A stretch of 64,000 bases of DNA. Source: Larkinella insperata (GTDB lineage: Bacteria; Bacteroidota; Bacteroidia; Cytophagales; Spirosomataceae). The stretch lies in contig NZ_CP110973.1 of assembly GCF_026248825.1 (NCBI RefSeq), positions 2,437,001 to 2,501,000 on the forward strand, read 5' to 3'. Of the stretch, positions 1 through 11,200 are shown piece by piece. The position numbers and the translations under genes were made by a program. Below the pieces are notes generated by a model. That model saw nothing but the letters and a program-made list of their open reading frames with translations, was not told the origin of the DNA and ran no database searches. Position 1 is the stretch's first letter, and every line of letters starts with the position of its first letter.

Positions 1-3000
1 CCGTTAGGTCCCCGCACTTCCCGCATGGCGCGCACCTGGCCCAGTACCGAAAAGCCCGACTGCCCGGACGGCATGGCCGTAAACTGACCGCGCCCGTTGC
101 CCGTCAGCAGCAGGCCATAACTGGCGTCGTAGCGGCCAATCTCGTTGAGCACATCGAAGAAATTGCCCGCCAGCAGGATATCCGTCTTTCCGTCGGCGTT
201 GTAATCGCCGACCAAAATACTACGAATGGGAGACAGTTGTGCCTGTAGGGGCAAAGACCGAAGCGTGAACCGGGGTTTGCCGTCGGCAGCGGTGCCCTCA
301 TTGAGCAACACGGCCGTTTCGGCGGTTTGAACGGTTTTGACCTCGGTGCCTTCCCGCTGTTCTGCCGTAAACAAATCTTCAAAGCCAGCTTTGGCGTAAT
401 CCGTGTGCTTCAGGTACTTCTTTTTGATGGCCGGAATCCGCTTCTGCAAATCCGGTTTCTGAACCATCACGCATTCGCGGCCCTGGCGGTAGCAGGTTAC
501 AATCGGATCGTAGGTGCCGTTGCGGTCAAAATCGTTGCCGTATAGATGCGCCGGTTCCTGCTCCGAGGCTACCAGCCGGCTGTTTAAACCCAGGTTACCC
601 ACGACAAAATCGGTGTCGCCGTCGCCGTCCAGATCGGCCGCCCGGATGGTGTTCCACCAGCCCCCGCTTTTGGCGAGCGTTGGGTCTTCCAGCCGTTCAA
701 ATCCCTTGCCCTGCTTATTTTTCAGGACGGTAATCGGCATCCAGTCGCCCACCAGCACCAGATCCGGATACTGATCGTTATCCACGTCGGTCCAGACCGC
801 ATCGGTAACCATTCCAATTTCGCCCGAAAAAGGCATCAACGCCTGGGTTGCTTTGCGGAAATTACCCTTACCATCGTTGACCAATAACGTTTGCTGTGGG
901 TTACGGCCATACTGCCCCGGCACCATACGCCCCCCGACGAATAAATCCAGATCACCGTCCCGGTCAAAATCGCAGGCCGTTACGCAGGAGCTGCTTTCCA
1001 GCACGCGGGGTATGGTTTTGTCCCAGGTCAGATTTCCCTTGCCGTCGTTGCGGTAAAACCGGTCGAATAATAACGTTGGATCGTCAAATTCGTTGCCGCC
1101 CGTGGCGACATATAGGTCCAGAGCCCCGTCGCCGTCGGCGTCAAAGAACGTGGCGGCTACGTCTTCCGTATAGGTGGCATCGAGCAGGAAAGGTTGTTTC
1201 TGGGGTGCATACGAGCCGTTGGTTTGCTGAATGTAGAGCGCGCGCGGCATGTTGGCGGCCCCACCAAAGAACAAATCATCCAGACCGTCGCCGTTGACAT
1301 CGCCAGCCGCCAGGGCCGGGCCTTCGCGGGAGAGCATCTGTTTCAGCAGGCCGTCCCGGTCGTAGTCCACAAAGTTGTTTTCGGTATGCTGGTAATTCAG
1401 GCCGACCTGAGCCGTTATATCCGCCAGCAACACCGGTTTGGCGGTTGGAGCGGGCTGCGGTGAAGCCGTCTGGCGGGCGTTTCGGTAGTCGAGCAAGAGC
1501 GTTTGGTTGGCTTTCGGCTGACGAATGACCTGCCTGCGTTCGTCCGGCCAGATCACCGTCAGGGAGTCGATGACCGGGTTTTTCCCGAGCCCAAACACCA
1601 GCGTCAGGTCCACCGATGACTGAAAACCCCGGTTGGGCATTTGCTGTAAATACTGCGTCTGGCCCTTCTGGTGAACGTACACTTTGGTACCGATGGCGTT
1701 CCGGTTTTGCGCATAACCGCGGAACTGCACGCGCAGAAAAGCTTGCTGATTGCCCTCAACGGCCGTATTTCGGTAGATCGAAGCCGGAGCGTTGTTGTTA
1801 TTCACGACCAGGTCCAGGTCGCCGTCGTTGTCCAGATCACCGTAAGCGGCTCCGTTCGAAAAGCCGGGTGTCGCCAGTCCCCAGTCGGCGGCTTTGTTGG
1901 TGTATTGCAAACCGTTGCCGTTGTTGCGGAAGGCGTAGTTGGCCAGGGGCGTCGACGGCATTTTGTCGACGTATTCTTTGTAGTCAAAATTCTTTTTCCC
2001 TTCAATCATCAACTGAATATCCGGGTTGTCGGATAAGTAATTGACGAAGTCCTGATCGGTGAGGTCTTTCAAAATACCGTTGGTTACAAAAATGTCTTTG
2101 TGGCCGTCCATGTCCATGTCGAACAGCAAAGCGCCCCAGCTCCAGTCGGTGGCGGAGGTGCCCGAAAGCCTGCCGATTTCCGAAAACGTTACCTGCCCGG
2201 TCGGACCGGCCCCGTTGTTGAGGTGGAGCATGTTGCGCGGGTCCTGGTGGTAAAAATCGCGCGACAGCTTCAACTGGTATAGTTCGTAATTCTCGAACGA
2301 TCCAGTGGTTTTCAGGCGGTAATCATCATCGGGCATCATGTCCGTAACAAAAATGTCCAGATTGCCGTCGTTGTTCATGTCCGCAATATCGGCCCCCATC
2401 GACGTCAGGCTGATGTGGCCCATGTGGTCTTTAATAGACTCTTTGAAAGTACCGTCTTTCTGGTTGATGTACAGGTAATCCCGTTCGTAGAAATCATTGG
2501 AGATATAAATGTCCAGCCAGTTGTCGTTGTTTACGTCGCCGACGGTAATGCCCAGTCCAAAACCAATCAGGCTGCCGTAAATTCCCGCTTCTTCACTAGC
2601 ATCGACAAAGATGGGCGCGTTCGAATCATTCGCGTTCTTGCCCAGCTTTTCCCGTTCTTTGGTCATGTTTCGGAACAGTTTCTGCCCCCCCAGCCGGTCG
2701 CGGGTTTCGCGCATGTTCTGGTAGCCCAGCCGGTCCATCGGGGTGAAGCTGTTGTTAAGCAGGTACATATCCAGGTCGCCGTCGCGGTCGTAATCAAAAA
2801 AGGCCGCGTGGGTCGAAAAACCGCCGTCGACCAAACCGTACCGGGCGGTCTGTTCCTGGTAGGTTGGCAGCCCCGGCTGGCCCGCACGGTTTTTAACACC
2901 CTGGTTGATGTAGAGCTGGTTGCCACGGGCATCCCGGCTGCCCGAATTGCAAACGTAAATGTCCAGCAAACCGTCGCCGTTGACGTCGGCCATCGTTACA

Positions 3001-3338
3001 CCCGTCGACCAGAATTTCTTGCCTACAATGCCAGCCGCTTGCGTAACGTCTTCAAACTGCCAGTTGCCCTTGTTGAGGTAAAGCTTATTTTCTTCAAAAT
3101 TAGAGGTAAAAAAGAGGTCGGGCAGGCCGTCGTTGTTCACGTCGCCGATGGCTACCCCTGCGCCGTTGTAGAAATTGCGGTAATTGAAAATATTAAAGTC
3201 TTTTTTGTCGAGGCTGCGGTTGATGAAGTCGACCCCGGTTTGGGAAGACGACAGCTCCTCAAACAGCGGTTTTGAATCGGGTTTACAGGCCGCCAGCCAC
3301 AGTAGACTGACCATTCCTATCCATTTCTTGCGTATCAT
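1..3338 (-). CDS. CRTAC1/ASPIC-UnbV family FG-GAP repeat lipoprotein (3' end outside window)
   Basis: This large secreted lipoprotein runs off the left edge; 1,112 codons are visible and by comparison with its neighbour only a few dozen residues are missing. The start at 3338 gives a short signal peptide ending in a lipobox (LAAC, Cys18), so the mature protein should be membrane-anchored, probably on the cell surface. The body is a chain of FG-GAP/VCBS blade motifs of the DxNxDGxxDL type, for example IGDVNNDGLPDLFF and FDYDRDGDLDMYL. A central ASPIC/UnbV segment carries WPDERRQ followed by LLLDYR. Such motifs build beta-propellers that often bind calcium. It lies 18 bp downstream of a paralogue of the same architecture and is last in the susC-susD operon. 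The substrate and exact role are unknown; a ligand-capture role is inferred from context. Confidence 0.88.
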   Translation of the reverse strand, partial: MIRKKWIGMVSLLWLAACKPDSKPLFEELSSSQTGVDFINRSLDKKDFNIFNYRNFYNGAGVAIGDVNNDGLPDLFFTSNFEENKLYLNKGNWQFEDVTQAAGIVGKKFWSTGVTMADVNGDGLLDIYVCNSGSRDARGNQLYINQGVKNRAGQPGLPTYQEQTARYGLVDGGFSTHAAFFDYDRDGDLDMYLLNNSFTPMDRLGYQNMRETRDRLGGQKLFRNMTKEREKLGKNANDSNAPIFVDASEEAGIYGSLIGFGLGITVGDVNNDNWLDIYISNDFYERDYLYINQKDGTFKESIKDHMGHISLTSMGADIADMNNDGNLDIFVTDMMPDDDYRLKTTGSFENYELYQLKLSRDFYHQDPRNMLHLNNGAGPTGQVTFSEIGRLSGTSATDWSWGALLFDMDMDGHKDIFVTNGILKDLTDQDFVNYLSDNPDIQLMIEGKKNFDYKEYVDKMPSTPLANYAFRNNGNGLQYTNKAADWGLATPGFSNGAAYGDLDNDGDLDLVVNNNNAPASIYRNTAVEGNQQAFLRVQFRGYAQNRNAIGTKVYVHQKGQTQYLQQMPNRGFQSSVDLTLVFGLGKNPVIDSLTVIWPDERRQVIRQPKANQTLLLDYRNARQTASPQPAPTAKPVLLADITAQVGLNYQHTENNFVDYDRDGLLKQMLSREGPALAAGDVNGDGLDDLFFGGAANMPRALYIQQTNGSYAPQKQPFLLDATYTEDVAATFFDADGDGALDLYVATGGNEFDDPTLLFDRFYRNDGKGNLTWDKTIPRVLESSSCVTACDFDRDGDLDLFVGGRMVPGQYGRNPQQTLLVNDGKGNFRKATQALMPFSGEIGMVTDAVWTDVDNDQYPDLVLVGDWMPITVLKNKQGKGFERLEDPTLAKSGGWWNTIRAADLDGDGDTDFVVGNLGLNSRLVASEQEPAHLYGNDFDRNGTYDPIVTCYRQGRECVMVQKPDLQKRIPAIKKKYLKHTDYAKAGFEDLFTAEQREGTEVKTVQTAETAVLLNEGTAADGKPRFTLRSLPLQAQLSPIRSILVGDYNADGKTDILLAGNFFDVLNEIGRYDASYGLLLTGNGRGQFTAMPSGQSGFSVLGQVRAMREVRGPN

Positions 3339-3356
3339 AATTGGTTAAGCACTTGG

Positions 3357-6300
3357 TTAACGGGATCGGCGGAAAACACGCAACGGGCGATTGTTAACGC
3401 CTACCAGCACATAATCGCCCGCCATTTTTACATCCCGGACATCGCCTTTGACAAAGATGCCGGACGCGGTAGACGAAACCGGCGCAAACTGCCAGTTACC
3501 CCGGTTGCTCAGTAAAACGCCGTGATTGGCATCGATCTTACCGATCCGCAGGCGCATGGTGGAATTGTTGCCCATCAGCAGCAAGTCGGGCCGCCCATCC
3601 CGGTCAACATCCTGGGCTGCAATACCGTATACGGGGGCATACTGAGCCTGCAAGGGCAGAGGCCGGGGCACCAACTCGCCGTTGCGATTTTCCAGCAGCA
3701 GCGTTTTTACTTCACTGATGGTTTTCTTCTGGGCTTTTTGCAGCACGTCGGGGGTGAAAAACTGGTCGATGGTGGCGTCGGAATACGTCTGATAGTTGGT
3801 AAAAATCTTCCGCAGGCTAGGCATTTGCTCGCCGATTTCATCGCGGGAATAAGCCGGGTACGATTTGCCCTGAATGTAATAATTCATGAAGCAATCAATG
3901 GTGCCGTTCTGATCGAAATCTTCGTACACCAGCGTAGCGGGTTGCTCGGTTGAGGTCCGGATTTGGGAATTTAGCCCCAGATTGCCGATCACCAGATCAT
4001 CGTCGCCATCGCCGTCGAGGTCCGCTTTTTCGATGCGGTTCCACCAACCGGCCAGTGCCTCATACGTCTTGGCCTTTTCGACCGAAAAAACGCCTTTTTG
4101 ATTCAGCAAAACCGTTACGGGCATCCATTCGCCCACCAGCACCAAATCCGGCCAGCCATCGCGATTCAGATCGAGCGGAACGGCGTCCGTCACCAATCCC
4201 AGCTTGCCGAGCGAAATGCGGGTAAAGTTGGCCTTGCCATCGTTGCGTAGCAGAAACGATTCGTCGGCTGCCGGAAAGCGGCTGGGTTTGATATGTCCCC
4301 CCACAAAAAGGTCCAGATCGCCGTCGCGGTCGAAGTCCAGCACCTTAACGCAACTGCCGTTGTCGGTCTCGGCGGGAAGCGGTTGCGGCATAAACCCGCC
4401 TTTGCCGTCGTTCAGCCACAGTTGGTCCTGTAAATGCGCCGTTTCGCGCACTTCATAGCCGCCGTTGACCACGTACAAATCAGGACGTTTGTCACCGTTA
4501 AAATCCGCCAGAACCGCATCCGTGTTTTTCCGGGATTCAGCGCCCGTCAGCTGCGCCGGTGTAAAGCCTGCGGTAGTTTGTCGGAAAAAGCGCCCGGGCT
4601 GCTGGGGCGTACCACACACAAAAACGTCCTGCCGACCATCGCCGTCGATGTCGCCCACCGCCATGCGCGGCCCGGAATAGGAATACTGCATGGGCAGCAG
4701 CAACTGACGGTCAAAATTGTTGGTCGGTTCGATGGTATGGTTGAAGGCCGGGGCCGTGATTTCTTCGAACAGCGGTTTGGCTGCGGTTTGTGTGTTTTCG
4801 CGGGGCGCTGATGCCTGCTGATAATCCAGCGTTAAGACCTGATTCGGATTTACCGGATTGAGTGTCTGCTGCTTTCCGTCCGGCCACTTTACCGTTAGTC
4901 GCACCGGAGCCGTTTGTGAGCCCAGGCCAAACCGCAGGTCGCCGTGGCTGCACGACTGAAAACCGCGCGTTGGATACCATTCCTGCGTTTGCGTCAGGCT
5001 GTCGGTTTGCACGGTCACGGTAGCGCCGATGCCGAACGGATTCGAAACCAGTCCTTTAAAGCGAACACCGACGTAAGCCGATTGCGCCTGTTCGCGGCTG
5101 TGGTTCTTATAAATCCGTGCCGTTTCGTTCAAGTTATTGGTAACCAGGTCCAGATCGCCGTCGTTGTCCAGGTCTGCATACGCGCAGCCGTTGGAGGTCG
5201 CCGTCTCGTCGAAACCCCAGGCCTGCTGGTGGTTGCTGAACGTCAGGTTACGGTTGTTCCTGAAAATAAAGTTTTTCGTGCGGGTGGAGGGCATTTGCCG
5301 GATCAGTTCAATCGGAGAACGTTGGCCTGCTTCGGCTTCGTCGGAATACTTAACAAAGTCGCCGTTCGTGAAATCCCGCACCATACCGTTGCTGACGAAT
5401 ACGTCCTTGTAGCCGTCCAGATCAAAATCCGCGAGCAGCGTGCCCCAACTCCAGTCGGTATTGGAGACTCCCGCCAGCTGACCAATTTCGGCAAACTGCC
5501 CGTTGGCCTGTTGGACTTGCAGCATGTTGCGCATGTTCTGGTGCCAGAAACCGTTCAGGAGCTGGGCCTGATACACGTTCCAGCTGTCGGGCCAGGGCAG
5601 CAGTTTTTGCCGGGCGTTGCTTTCGGGCAGCATATCCAGCGTAAAAATATCGGGTAAGGCATCGTTGTTGACGTCGGCCACATCGACGCCCATTGACGAG
5701 TAGGAGGTATGCTCGATGCGCTCCCGCAATTCATCGCGGAAGGTTCCGTCGCGTTGGTTGATGTACAGGTAATCATCCTCCACAAAATCGTTGGTGACGT
5801 AAATATCCGGGTAACCGTCCTGGTTCAGATCAGAAATGGAAACGCCCAGCCCAAAGCCCAGTGGATTGCCTTTGATGCCCGCCTGTTCGGAAACATCCGT
5901 GAAATGCCCGTTGCCGTCGTTGCGAAAGAGCTTGTCACCGGCGTTGTAATCCCGCTCGGTCCGCATAACGGCGGCTTCTTTGCGCTGGTAGTCTTTCAGG
6001 TTGTGATTGATCAGAAAACAATCGAGGTCGCCGTCGCGGTCGTAATCGAAGAAGGTGGCCTGCACCGAATAGCCGGAATCGTCGAGGCCGTACCGGGCGG
6101 CCTGGTCCGTGAAGGTCAGATCGTGGTTGTTGATGAACAGCTGGTTTTTCCGCAGGGCATCCGGGCGCTGGCCGGAGTAACAGACATAGATGTCGAGCCA
6201 GCCGTCGGCGTTGATGTCCACCAGCGTTACGCCGGTTTTCCAGCCATTGGGCCGACCGGCTACCCCCGCCTTCTGCGTAATGTCCTCAAAATGCAAATCG

Positions 6301-6569
6301 CCTTTGTTGGCGTAAAGCTTGTTGGCTACCTGGTTGCCGGTCAAGAAGAGGTCGGCCAGGCCATCGTTGTTCAAGTCACCGACCGCCACACCGCCCCCGT
6401 TGTAGAAATACTCGAAGGCCAGAATGTTTTCCTGCTCGGTTTCCTCTAACTGGTTGATGAAGTGAACGCCGGTCTGCTGGGCGTCAAGCTTTTGAAACAA
6501 CGGTTGATCAGACTGACAGGCACTCAACCAGAGACTGAGGGTAAAGATAAAAAGGTACCCGAATTTCAT
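3357..6569 (-). CDS. CRTAC1/ASPIC-UnbV family FG-GAP repeat lipoprotein
   Basis: This is a 1,070-residue predicted surface lipoprotein. I chose the ATG at 6569 over an upstream in-frame codon because it gives a compact signal peptide with lipobox LSAC (Cys18) and has AGAGGA about 10 bp upstream. I count about 14 FG-GAP/VCBS motifs: seven before the ASPIC/UnbV segment (about residues 497-585, with KWPDGKQQ) and seven after. Examples are GDLNNDGLADLFL, DYDRDGDLDCFL and DLDGDGDDDLVIG. The following gene is a paralogue with the same layout, so the pair looks like a tandem duplication that has since diverged. It follows susD after a 113 bp gap holding a strong hairpin. No enzymatic residues are recognisable; binding or scaffolding at the outer membrane is an inference. 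Confidence 0.9.
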   Translation of the reverse strand: MKFGYLFIFTLSLWLSACQSDQPLFQKLDAQQTGVHFINQLEETEQENILAFEYFYNGGGVAVGDLNNDGLADLFLTGNQVANKLYANKGDLHFEDITQKAGVAGRPNGWKTGVTLVDINADGWLDIYVCYSGQRPDALRKNQLFINNHDLTFTDQAARYGLDDSGYSVQATFFDYDRDGDLDCFLINHNLKDYQRKEAAVMRTERDYNAGDKLFRNDGNGHFTDVSEQAGIKGNPLGFGLGVSISDLNQDGYPDIYVTNDFVEDDYLYINQRDGTFRDELRERIEHTSYSSMGVDVADVNNDALPDIFTLDMLPESNARQKLLPWPDSWNVYQAQLLNGFWHQNMRNMLQVQQANGQFAEIGQLAGVSNTDWSWGTLLADFDLDGYKDVFVSNGMVRDFTNGDFVKYSDEAEAGQRSPIELIRQMPSTRTKNFIFRNNRNLTFSNHQQAWGFDETATSNGCAYADLDNDGDLDLVTNNLNETARIYKNHSREQAQSAYVGVRFKGLVSNPFGIGATVTVQTDSLTQTQEWYPTRGFQSCSHGDLRFGLGSQTAPVRLTVKWPDGKQQTLNPVNPNQVLTLDYQQASAPRENTQTAAKPLFEEITAPAFNHTIEPTNNFDRQLLLPMQYSYSGPRMAVGDIDGDGRQDVFVCGTPQQPGRFFRQTTAGFTPAQLTGAESRKNTDAVLADFNGDKRPDLYVVNGGYEVRETAHLQDQLWLNDGKGGFMPQPLPAETDNGSCVKVLDFDRDGDLDLFVGGHIKPSRFPAADESFLLRNDGKANFTRISLGKLGLVTDAVPLDLNRDGWPDLVLVGEWMPVTVLLNQKGVFSVEKAKTYEALAGWWNRIEKADLDGDGDDDLVIGNLGLNSQIRTSTEQPATLVYEDFDQNGTIDCFMNYYIQGKSYPAYSRDEIGEQMPSLRKIFTNYQTYSDATIDQFFTPDVLQKAQKKTISEVKTLLLENRNGELVPRPLPLQAQYAPVYGIAAQDVDRDGRPDLLLMGNNSTMRLRIGKIDANHGVLLSNRGNWQFAPVSSTASGIFVKGDVRDVKMAGDYVLVGVNNRPLRVFRRSR

Positions 6570-6623
6570 GTAAAAAGAATCCTCTCGCAAAAACACACGC
6601 CATTTGCTGACATACCTAACAAA

Positions 6624-6656
6624 CGGAACAGCAGCCCGTGGTAGGCTGCTGTTCCG
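6624..6656 (-). terminator. Hairpin between susD and CRTAC1 gene (attenuator or partial terminator)
   Basis: A perfect 13 bp inverted repeat, CGGAACAGCAGCC / GGCTGCTGTTCCG, with a 7 nt loop lies just after the susD stop. On the minus-strand transcript it is followed by only a weak T-rich stretch (TTTGTT). It may attenuate transcription or protect the 3' end of the susCD message rather than stop transcription fully, because the next gene faces the same way. Confidence 0.6.
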
Positions 6657-6682
6657 GGGTATTAATATTATGAAATTAATGG

Positions 6683-8227
6683 TTAATAACCAACATTCTG
6701 CTTCAGGTTCGGGTTGGTGTCGAGTGCCTGCTGCGGAATCGGGAAAACGATGCGGAAGGCTTCCGATTGATTGGGTTTCTGATCCATCGGGTTCAGGAAC
6801 GTACCGAAGCGGATCATGTCGTTCCGGCGCCAGCCTTCCCAGTACAGCTCACGACCCCGTTCGGCCAGCAGAGCTGCGTCGTTTACGGTTGCCAGGGCCG
6901 CCGTACCGCGGGTAGTCCGGAGTTGGTTGACCAGCGACAAAGGCGTTGCTCCGCCGGTCGCGGTACCGCCCCGGTGAATGGCTTCGGCTTTCATCAGCAG
7001 TACATCGGCGTACCGGAAAAATACGTAGTCATTGCCGCCGTTGTCCAATCGTGTGGGATCAGGAAGGTATTTAACTACCCGGATTCCGTCCGCTTCCCGC
7101 GAATACAGCAGGTTAAGCTGCGGGGTAAACGTCAAGGGAGCACCGGCACGGTCGGTCAACTGACGGCCACCGGGGCCAAATTGCTGACCCGCCAGGAAAC
7201 CCGCCCGGAGTCCCAGGCTATCGGTCATTCCGGCGATGGCTTTCCCACGACGTTCGTCGGCGGCATCAAAGCTGTTGTAGAAGTCCGCCAGGGTCGTAAA
7301 GCCGTTCCAGCCGTCGGGGCGCTGGTTGTAGTGCAGCGACATCCGGTAGCGGTTCTGCGTGTTGCCCACAGCAGCTCCTTTTTCATTGGCGATTACGAAA
7401 ATCAGCTCTTTCGACCGCGTGCTGTTTTCCCAGTGGAAGTTGTCAAAGTATTCTCCCTGGGGTTCAAGCGCATAGCGGTTCGAGTTGATGATGGCGTCAC
7501 AGTTGGTGATCACCTGATTCATATCGGCCTGCGCAAACGTAAAGGGCCCCGAAGGGGAGTTGGGGTCCTGCGTAAATACCGCCCGGTTCAGGTAAACTTT
7601 CGCCAGCAGAAACTGAGCCGCGTCGCGGTTGGCCCGACCCGGATTCAGCGTTGCGGGCAGGTTCTGAATCGCGTAAGTCAAGTCATCGATGATGTAAGCC
7701 GTGGCTTCTGCGCGCGTCATCACGCGGGGATTCTCATCAAAGCTGGCGTTGGCTTCCCGGAAGGGCACCTGGCCGTACAAATCAACCACGTGGTACATAA
7801 AGAACGCCCGCAAAAAACGCGCCTGCGCCTGAACGTTGGCGTTGGAACCCGCTGCCGAAGCAGCCTGCGTAGCCCGGAATATTCCGGAGTTAAGCTGGTT
7901 CCAGGAGCCAATTACGTCAACCGTAGTTGCATCCCAGGTATGCTGGTGCAACCGGCGCCAGCGGCCAAAGTCATCCCAGTCGGTTCCGCGCGTGGGTCCC
8001 ATCATTTCATCCGATGGGTGTTCCAGCAACGCGTACGCATTCGCCTGGTCCGTGATGGTATTCAGCTGGGCATAAACCCCATTCAGCAAGCTCTCCAGGT
8101 TGCCCGCATCGGCAGACGGCAGAGAAGTTGATCGGTCCAGTACCTTATCCTCGAGATTCGTACAGCCGATGACCAGCATCGTCCCCGTACAGACTATCGC
8201 GAAAGGTATTTTAAGTGATATATTCAT
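6683..8227 (-). CDS. SusD/RagB family nutrient-binding outer-membrane lipoprotein
   Basis: A SusD-like protein forms the lid of a SusC TonB-dependent porin and binds ligand at the cell surface. The ATG at 8227 is preferred over a TTG 12 bp upstream; it gives 514 residues starting MNISLKIPF with a lipobox VIGC (Cys22). Family features seen are the N-terminal NLEDKVLDRS region, the helical TPR-like part with ARFLRAFFMYHVVDLYGQVP, and the C-terminal VFFRYADVLLMKAEAIHRGG and ERGRELYWEGWRRNDMIRFG blocks, both hallmarks of SusD/RagB. It sits 40 bp downstream of susC. The ligand cannot be told from the sequence, and no polysaccharide-degrading enzyme lies in the operon as visible, so a non-glycan substrate is possible. 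Confidence 0.95.
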   Translation of the reverse strand: MNISLKIPFAIVCTGTMLVIGCTNLEDKVLDRSTSLPSADAGNLESLLNGVYAQLNTITDQANAYALLEHPSDEMMGPTRGTDWDDFGRWRRLHQHTWDATTVDVIGSWNQLNSGIFRATQAASAAGSNANVQAQARFLRAFFMYHVVDLYGQVPFREANASFDENPRVMTRAEATAYIIDDLTYAIQNLPATLNPGRANRDAAQFLLAKVYLNRAVFTQDPNSPSGPFTFAQADMNQVITNCDAIINSNRYALEPQGEYFDNFHWENSTRSKELIFVIANEKGAAVGNTQNRYRMSLHYNQRPDGWNGFTTLADFYNSFDAADERRGKAIAGMTDSLGLRAGFLAGQQFGPGGRQLTDRAGAPLTFTPQLNLLYSREADGIRVVKYLPDPTRLDNGGNDYVFFRYADVLLMKAEAIHRGGTATGGATPLSLVNQLRTTRGTAALATVNDAALLAERGRELYWEGWRRNDMIRFGTFLNPMDQKPNQSEAFRIVFPIPQQALDTNPNLKQNVGY

Positions 8228-8267
8228 TGGTTGTGTCAAATGTTAATGAATGAAAGCATGGAACGGT

Positions 8268-11200
8268 TTAGAATCCGGCGTTGATGCCAAACGTAAACAC
8301 GCGCTGAGAGGGATACGAGGTGTAGTCGATCCCCAATGACGGAATGCCGTCGATTGCTTTATTGGTGTTAACTTCCGGATCCAGACCCGAATAACCCGTG
8401 ATCAACAGCAGGTTCTGGCCCGTTAACGAAAACCGCAGCGTACGGATTGCACTGCTCTTGGGCAGCGGCAGGTTGTAGCTAACCACTAAGTTGGAAAGCC
8501 GACCGAAATCGCCTTTTTCCAGGAAACGAGTTGAAACCAGAGGGGGGTTAACGGCATTTTCACTGCTGGAAGCCACGTCTTTCGTGACGTTCCGGCCGTT
8601 GCGCAGGTTTCCTTTCGTGAAAATAGCGTTAGCTGTGTTGTTGTAAATGTAGTTGCCGCCCGCTCCAGACCAGAACATGGTCAGACCCCAGTTTTTGTAA
8701 CCGAAGTTGTTGGTCAGACCCCAGTTGTAATTCGGGATCGCGGTTCCCTGGTAGCTCAGGCCCAAAGACGGATCGGTGTAAACCCCGAAACCCTGATCAT
8801 CGTATCCGGTAAAGGTTGGCATGAAGAAGGAGAACAGCGGACGGCCGCCAACGATGCGCTGGGCATAAGCACCCGACAGACCTTGTCCGTTGATAGCACC
8901 CGTGTTGTAAAGACCGTTGAAGTTAGTAACCTCATTCTTCAGGTACGTTCCATTCGCAGAAATCGACCAGGTGAAATCCTGACCCGTCAAAACGTCGTAG
9001 TTGATGCCTAACTCAATACCACGGTTAACCACGTTGGCGTCGAGGTTGATCCAGCGTGAACGGGCCGGAGCGGGTTGGGCATAGAGCGCTTCGAAGAGCA
9101 GGTCGCTCGTGTTCTTGTTGAAGAAGTCGATTGTGGCAGTCAGGCGGCCGCTCAGGAAGCCCAGGTCGGCACCAATTCCCCACTGGCGGGTTGATTCCCA
9201 GCGCAGGTTGGGGTTGGGCGTAATGTCGGGCGAGGAGGCCGCGTTGTTGGGGTCGAATCCCCGGCGGAACTGCGTCAGGTTCGGTGGGAACTCCTGGTTA
9301 CCCGTCCGCCCCCAGTTCGCGCGAAGTTTCAGATCCACGCCTTTACCGGCCAAGAACGCTTCGTCAGAAACCCGCCAAGCACCGGCAAACGACGGGAACG
9401 CGCCGTATTTGTTGTTAGGTCCGAATTTCGACGATCCGTCCACCCGAACGGTAGCCGTTAATAAATACCGGTCGTTGATGTTGTAGTTTACCCGGCCGAA
9501 ATACGACTGCAATTCACTCTGGTTGCGGTCTGATCCGGCGAAGTAAGCCTTCGTGCTTCCCTGGTTGTTAACGGCGCTGATGTTGTTGGCATACGGGAAA
9601 AACTCGTCGGCTTCGGGTAGAAACTGCTCGGCCTGAATAAAGGCGCCCCGGTTCTGGAATTTCTGATAAGCAAAACCCAGCAAACCGTCGAAATTACCCG
9701 GTCCTAGTTTCCGGTTGTAGTTCAGGGTATGTTCCAGAAGGGTTGAGCTGCGGTCGCGGTTTTGGATGATGGCGCGTCCGGCTTTGTTCGGGATGTCAAA
9801 ACCCGGAATGTTTCGGCGAATCGACGTCCGGCGCTCCGACACGGAGTTGTCCAGACCCAGGTTGAATTTGTACGACAGGCCCTCGATGATGCGCCAGGTA
9901 GCTCCGATGTTACCCAGCGTCCGGCGCGTGCGGCCCTGGTCGTCGATCATCTCCAGCAGTGAAACCGGGTTACGGAATGAGTTACCCTGTGGCTGGCCCT
10001 GGGCGTTGTAGCCTTCCGGCGTAAAGAAGCGGCCCTGCGCATCCCGTACCGGGTACGTCGGGTTCGACTGAATGGCCGCAGCGATCAGGTTTCCTTCAAA
10101 ACCGGCGTTATCGCTGTTGGGTACATAAACGTCGTTGACGCCCGAGGTCGTCAGTTGCAGGTCAAGTACGACTTTATCGTTGAACAGTTCGTGCGTGGCA
10201 TTGATACGACCGGTGATCCGTCTCAGGTCTGATTTTTTAATAACCCCCTGAATGTCGGAGTAACCGAGTGACATGTAATAACGGGTGTCATCGTTACCAC
10301 CACCGTAGCTTACATTGTAGTTCTGCGAGATGGAGGTCCGGAAAATCTCCTTTTGCCAGTCGGTAGCGGCTTTGGCATTTACCGCCGGAGAACTGGCGTC
10401 ACCACCCGCTGCGGTTACAGCGCCCGCGTACTCACCCGCCGTCAGCAGGTCATACCGTCTCAGGGTAGAACCGATACTGGTATTGGCGCTGATGTTGAAG
10501 GTCTTCTGACCGGCTTTTCCTTTTTTGGTGGTAATCAATACAACCCCATTGGCACCCCGAGCACCGTAGATTGCGGCCGCTGAGGCATCTTTCAGAACGG
10601 AAATGTTTTCGATGTCCTCCGGGTTCAAAAAGTTCAGGGGGTTCCGGGCGGCCTGGGTCCCGGCGCCGTAGTCGCGTCCACCGTCCGACACGTCACCACC
10701 GTCCAGCGGGACACCGTCGACAACAAACAGCGGATTGTTGTTACTACGAACCGAGGTAGTACCCCGAATCCGGATGTTAACTCCGGCACCGGGTTCGCCA
10801 CTGGCCGGGGTTACCTGAATACCGGCGGCACGGCCTTGCAATAGTTGCTCCGGCGAGGCAATAACCCCTTTGTTGAAGTCCTGCGTTCCCAGCGCAATCA
10901 CGCTACCGGTGGCATCCTTCACCCGTTGCGTACCGTATCCGACAACCACCACTTCCTGCAATTGCTGCTGATCTCCTTTGAGCGTAACATCAACGGTGGA
11001 GCGATTGCTTACGGCCGCTTCCTGAGTGGTCATACCGATGAAGCTAAACACCAGGGTCGCGTTGTCGGGAACGTTGGCCAGGCTGTACTTTCCATCTGCA
11101 TCGGTCGTTCCCCCGCGGTTGGACCCTTTGATTTGAACTGTTACACCGGGGAGGGCGGAATTGTCTTCAGCAGATCGGACGGTTCCGGATACGGTTCGGC

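Noticed and set aside
6767..8131. 454-codon plus-strand frame across susD
   Set aside because: Antisense shadow; susD motifs on the minus strand are unambiguous.
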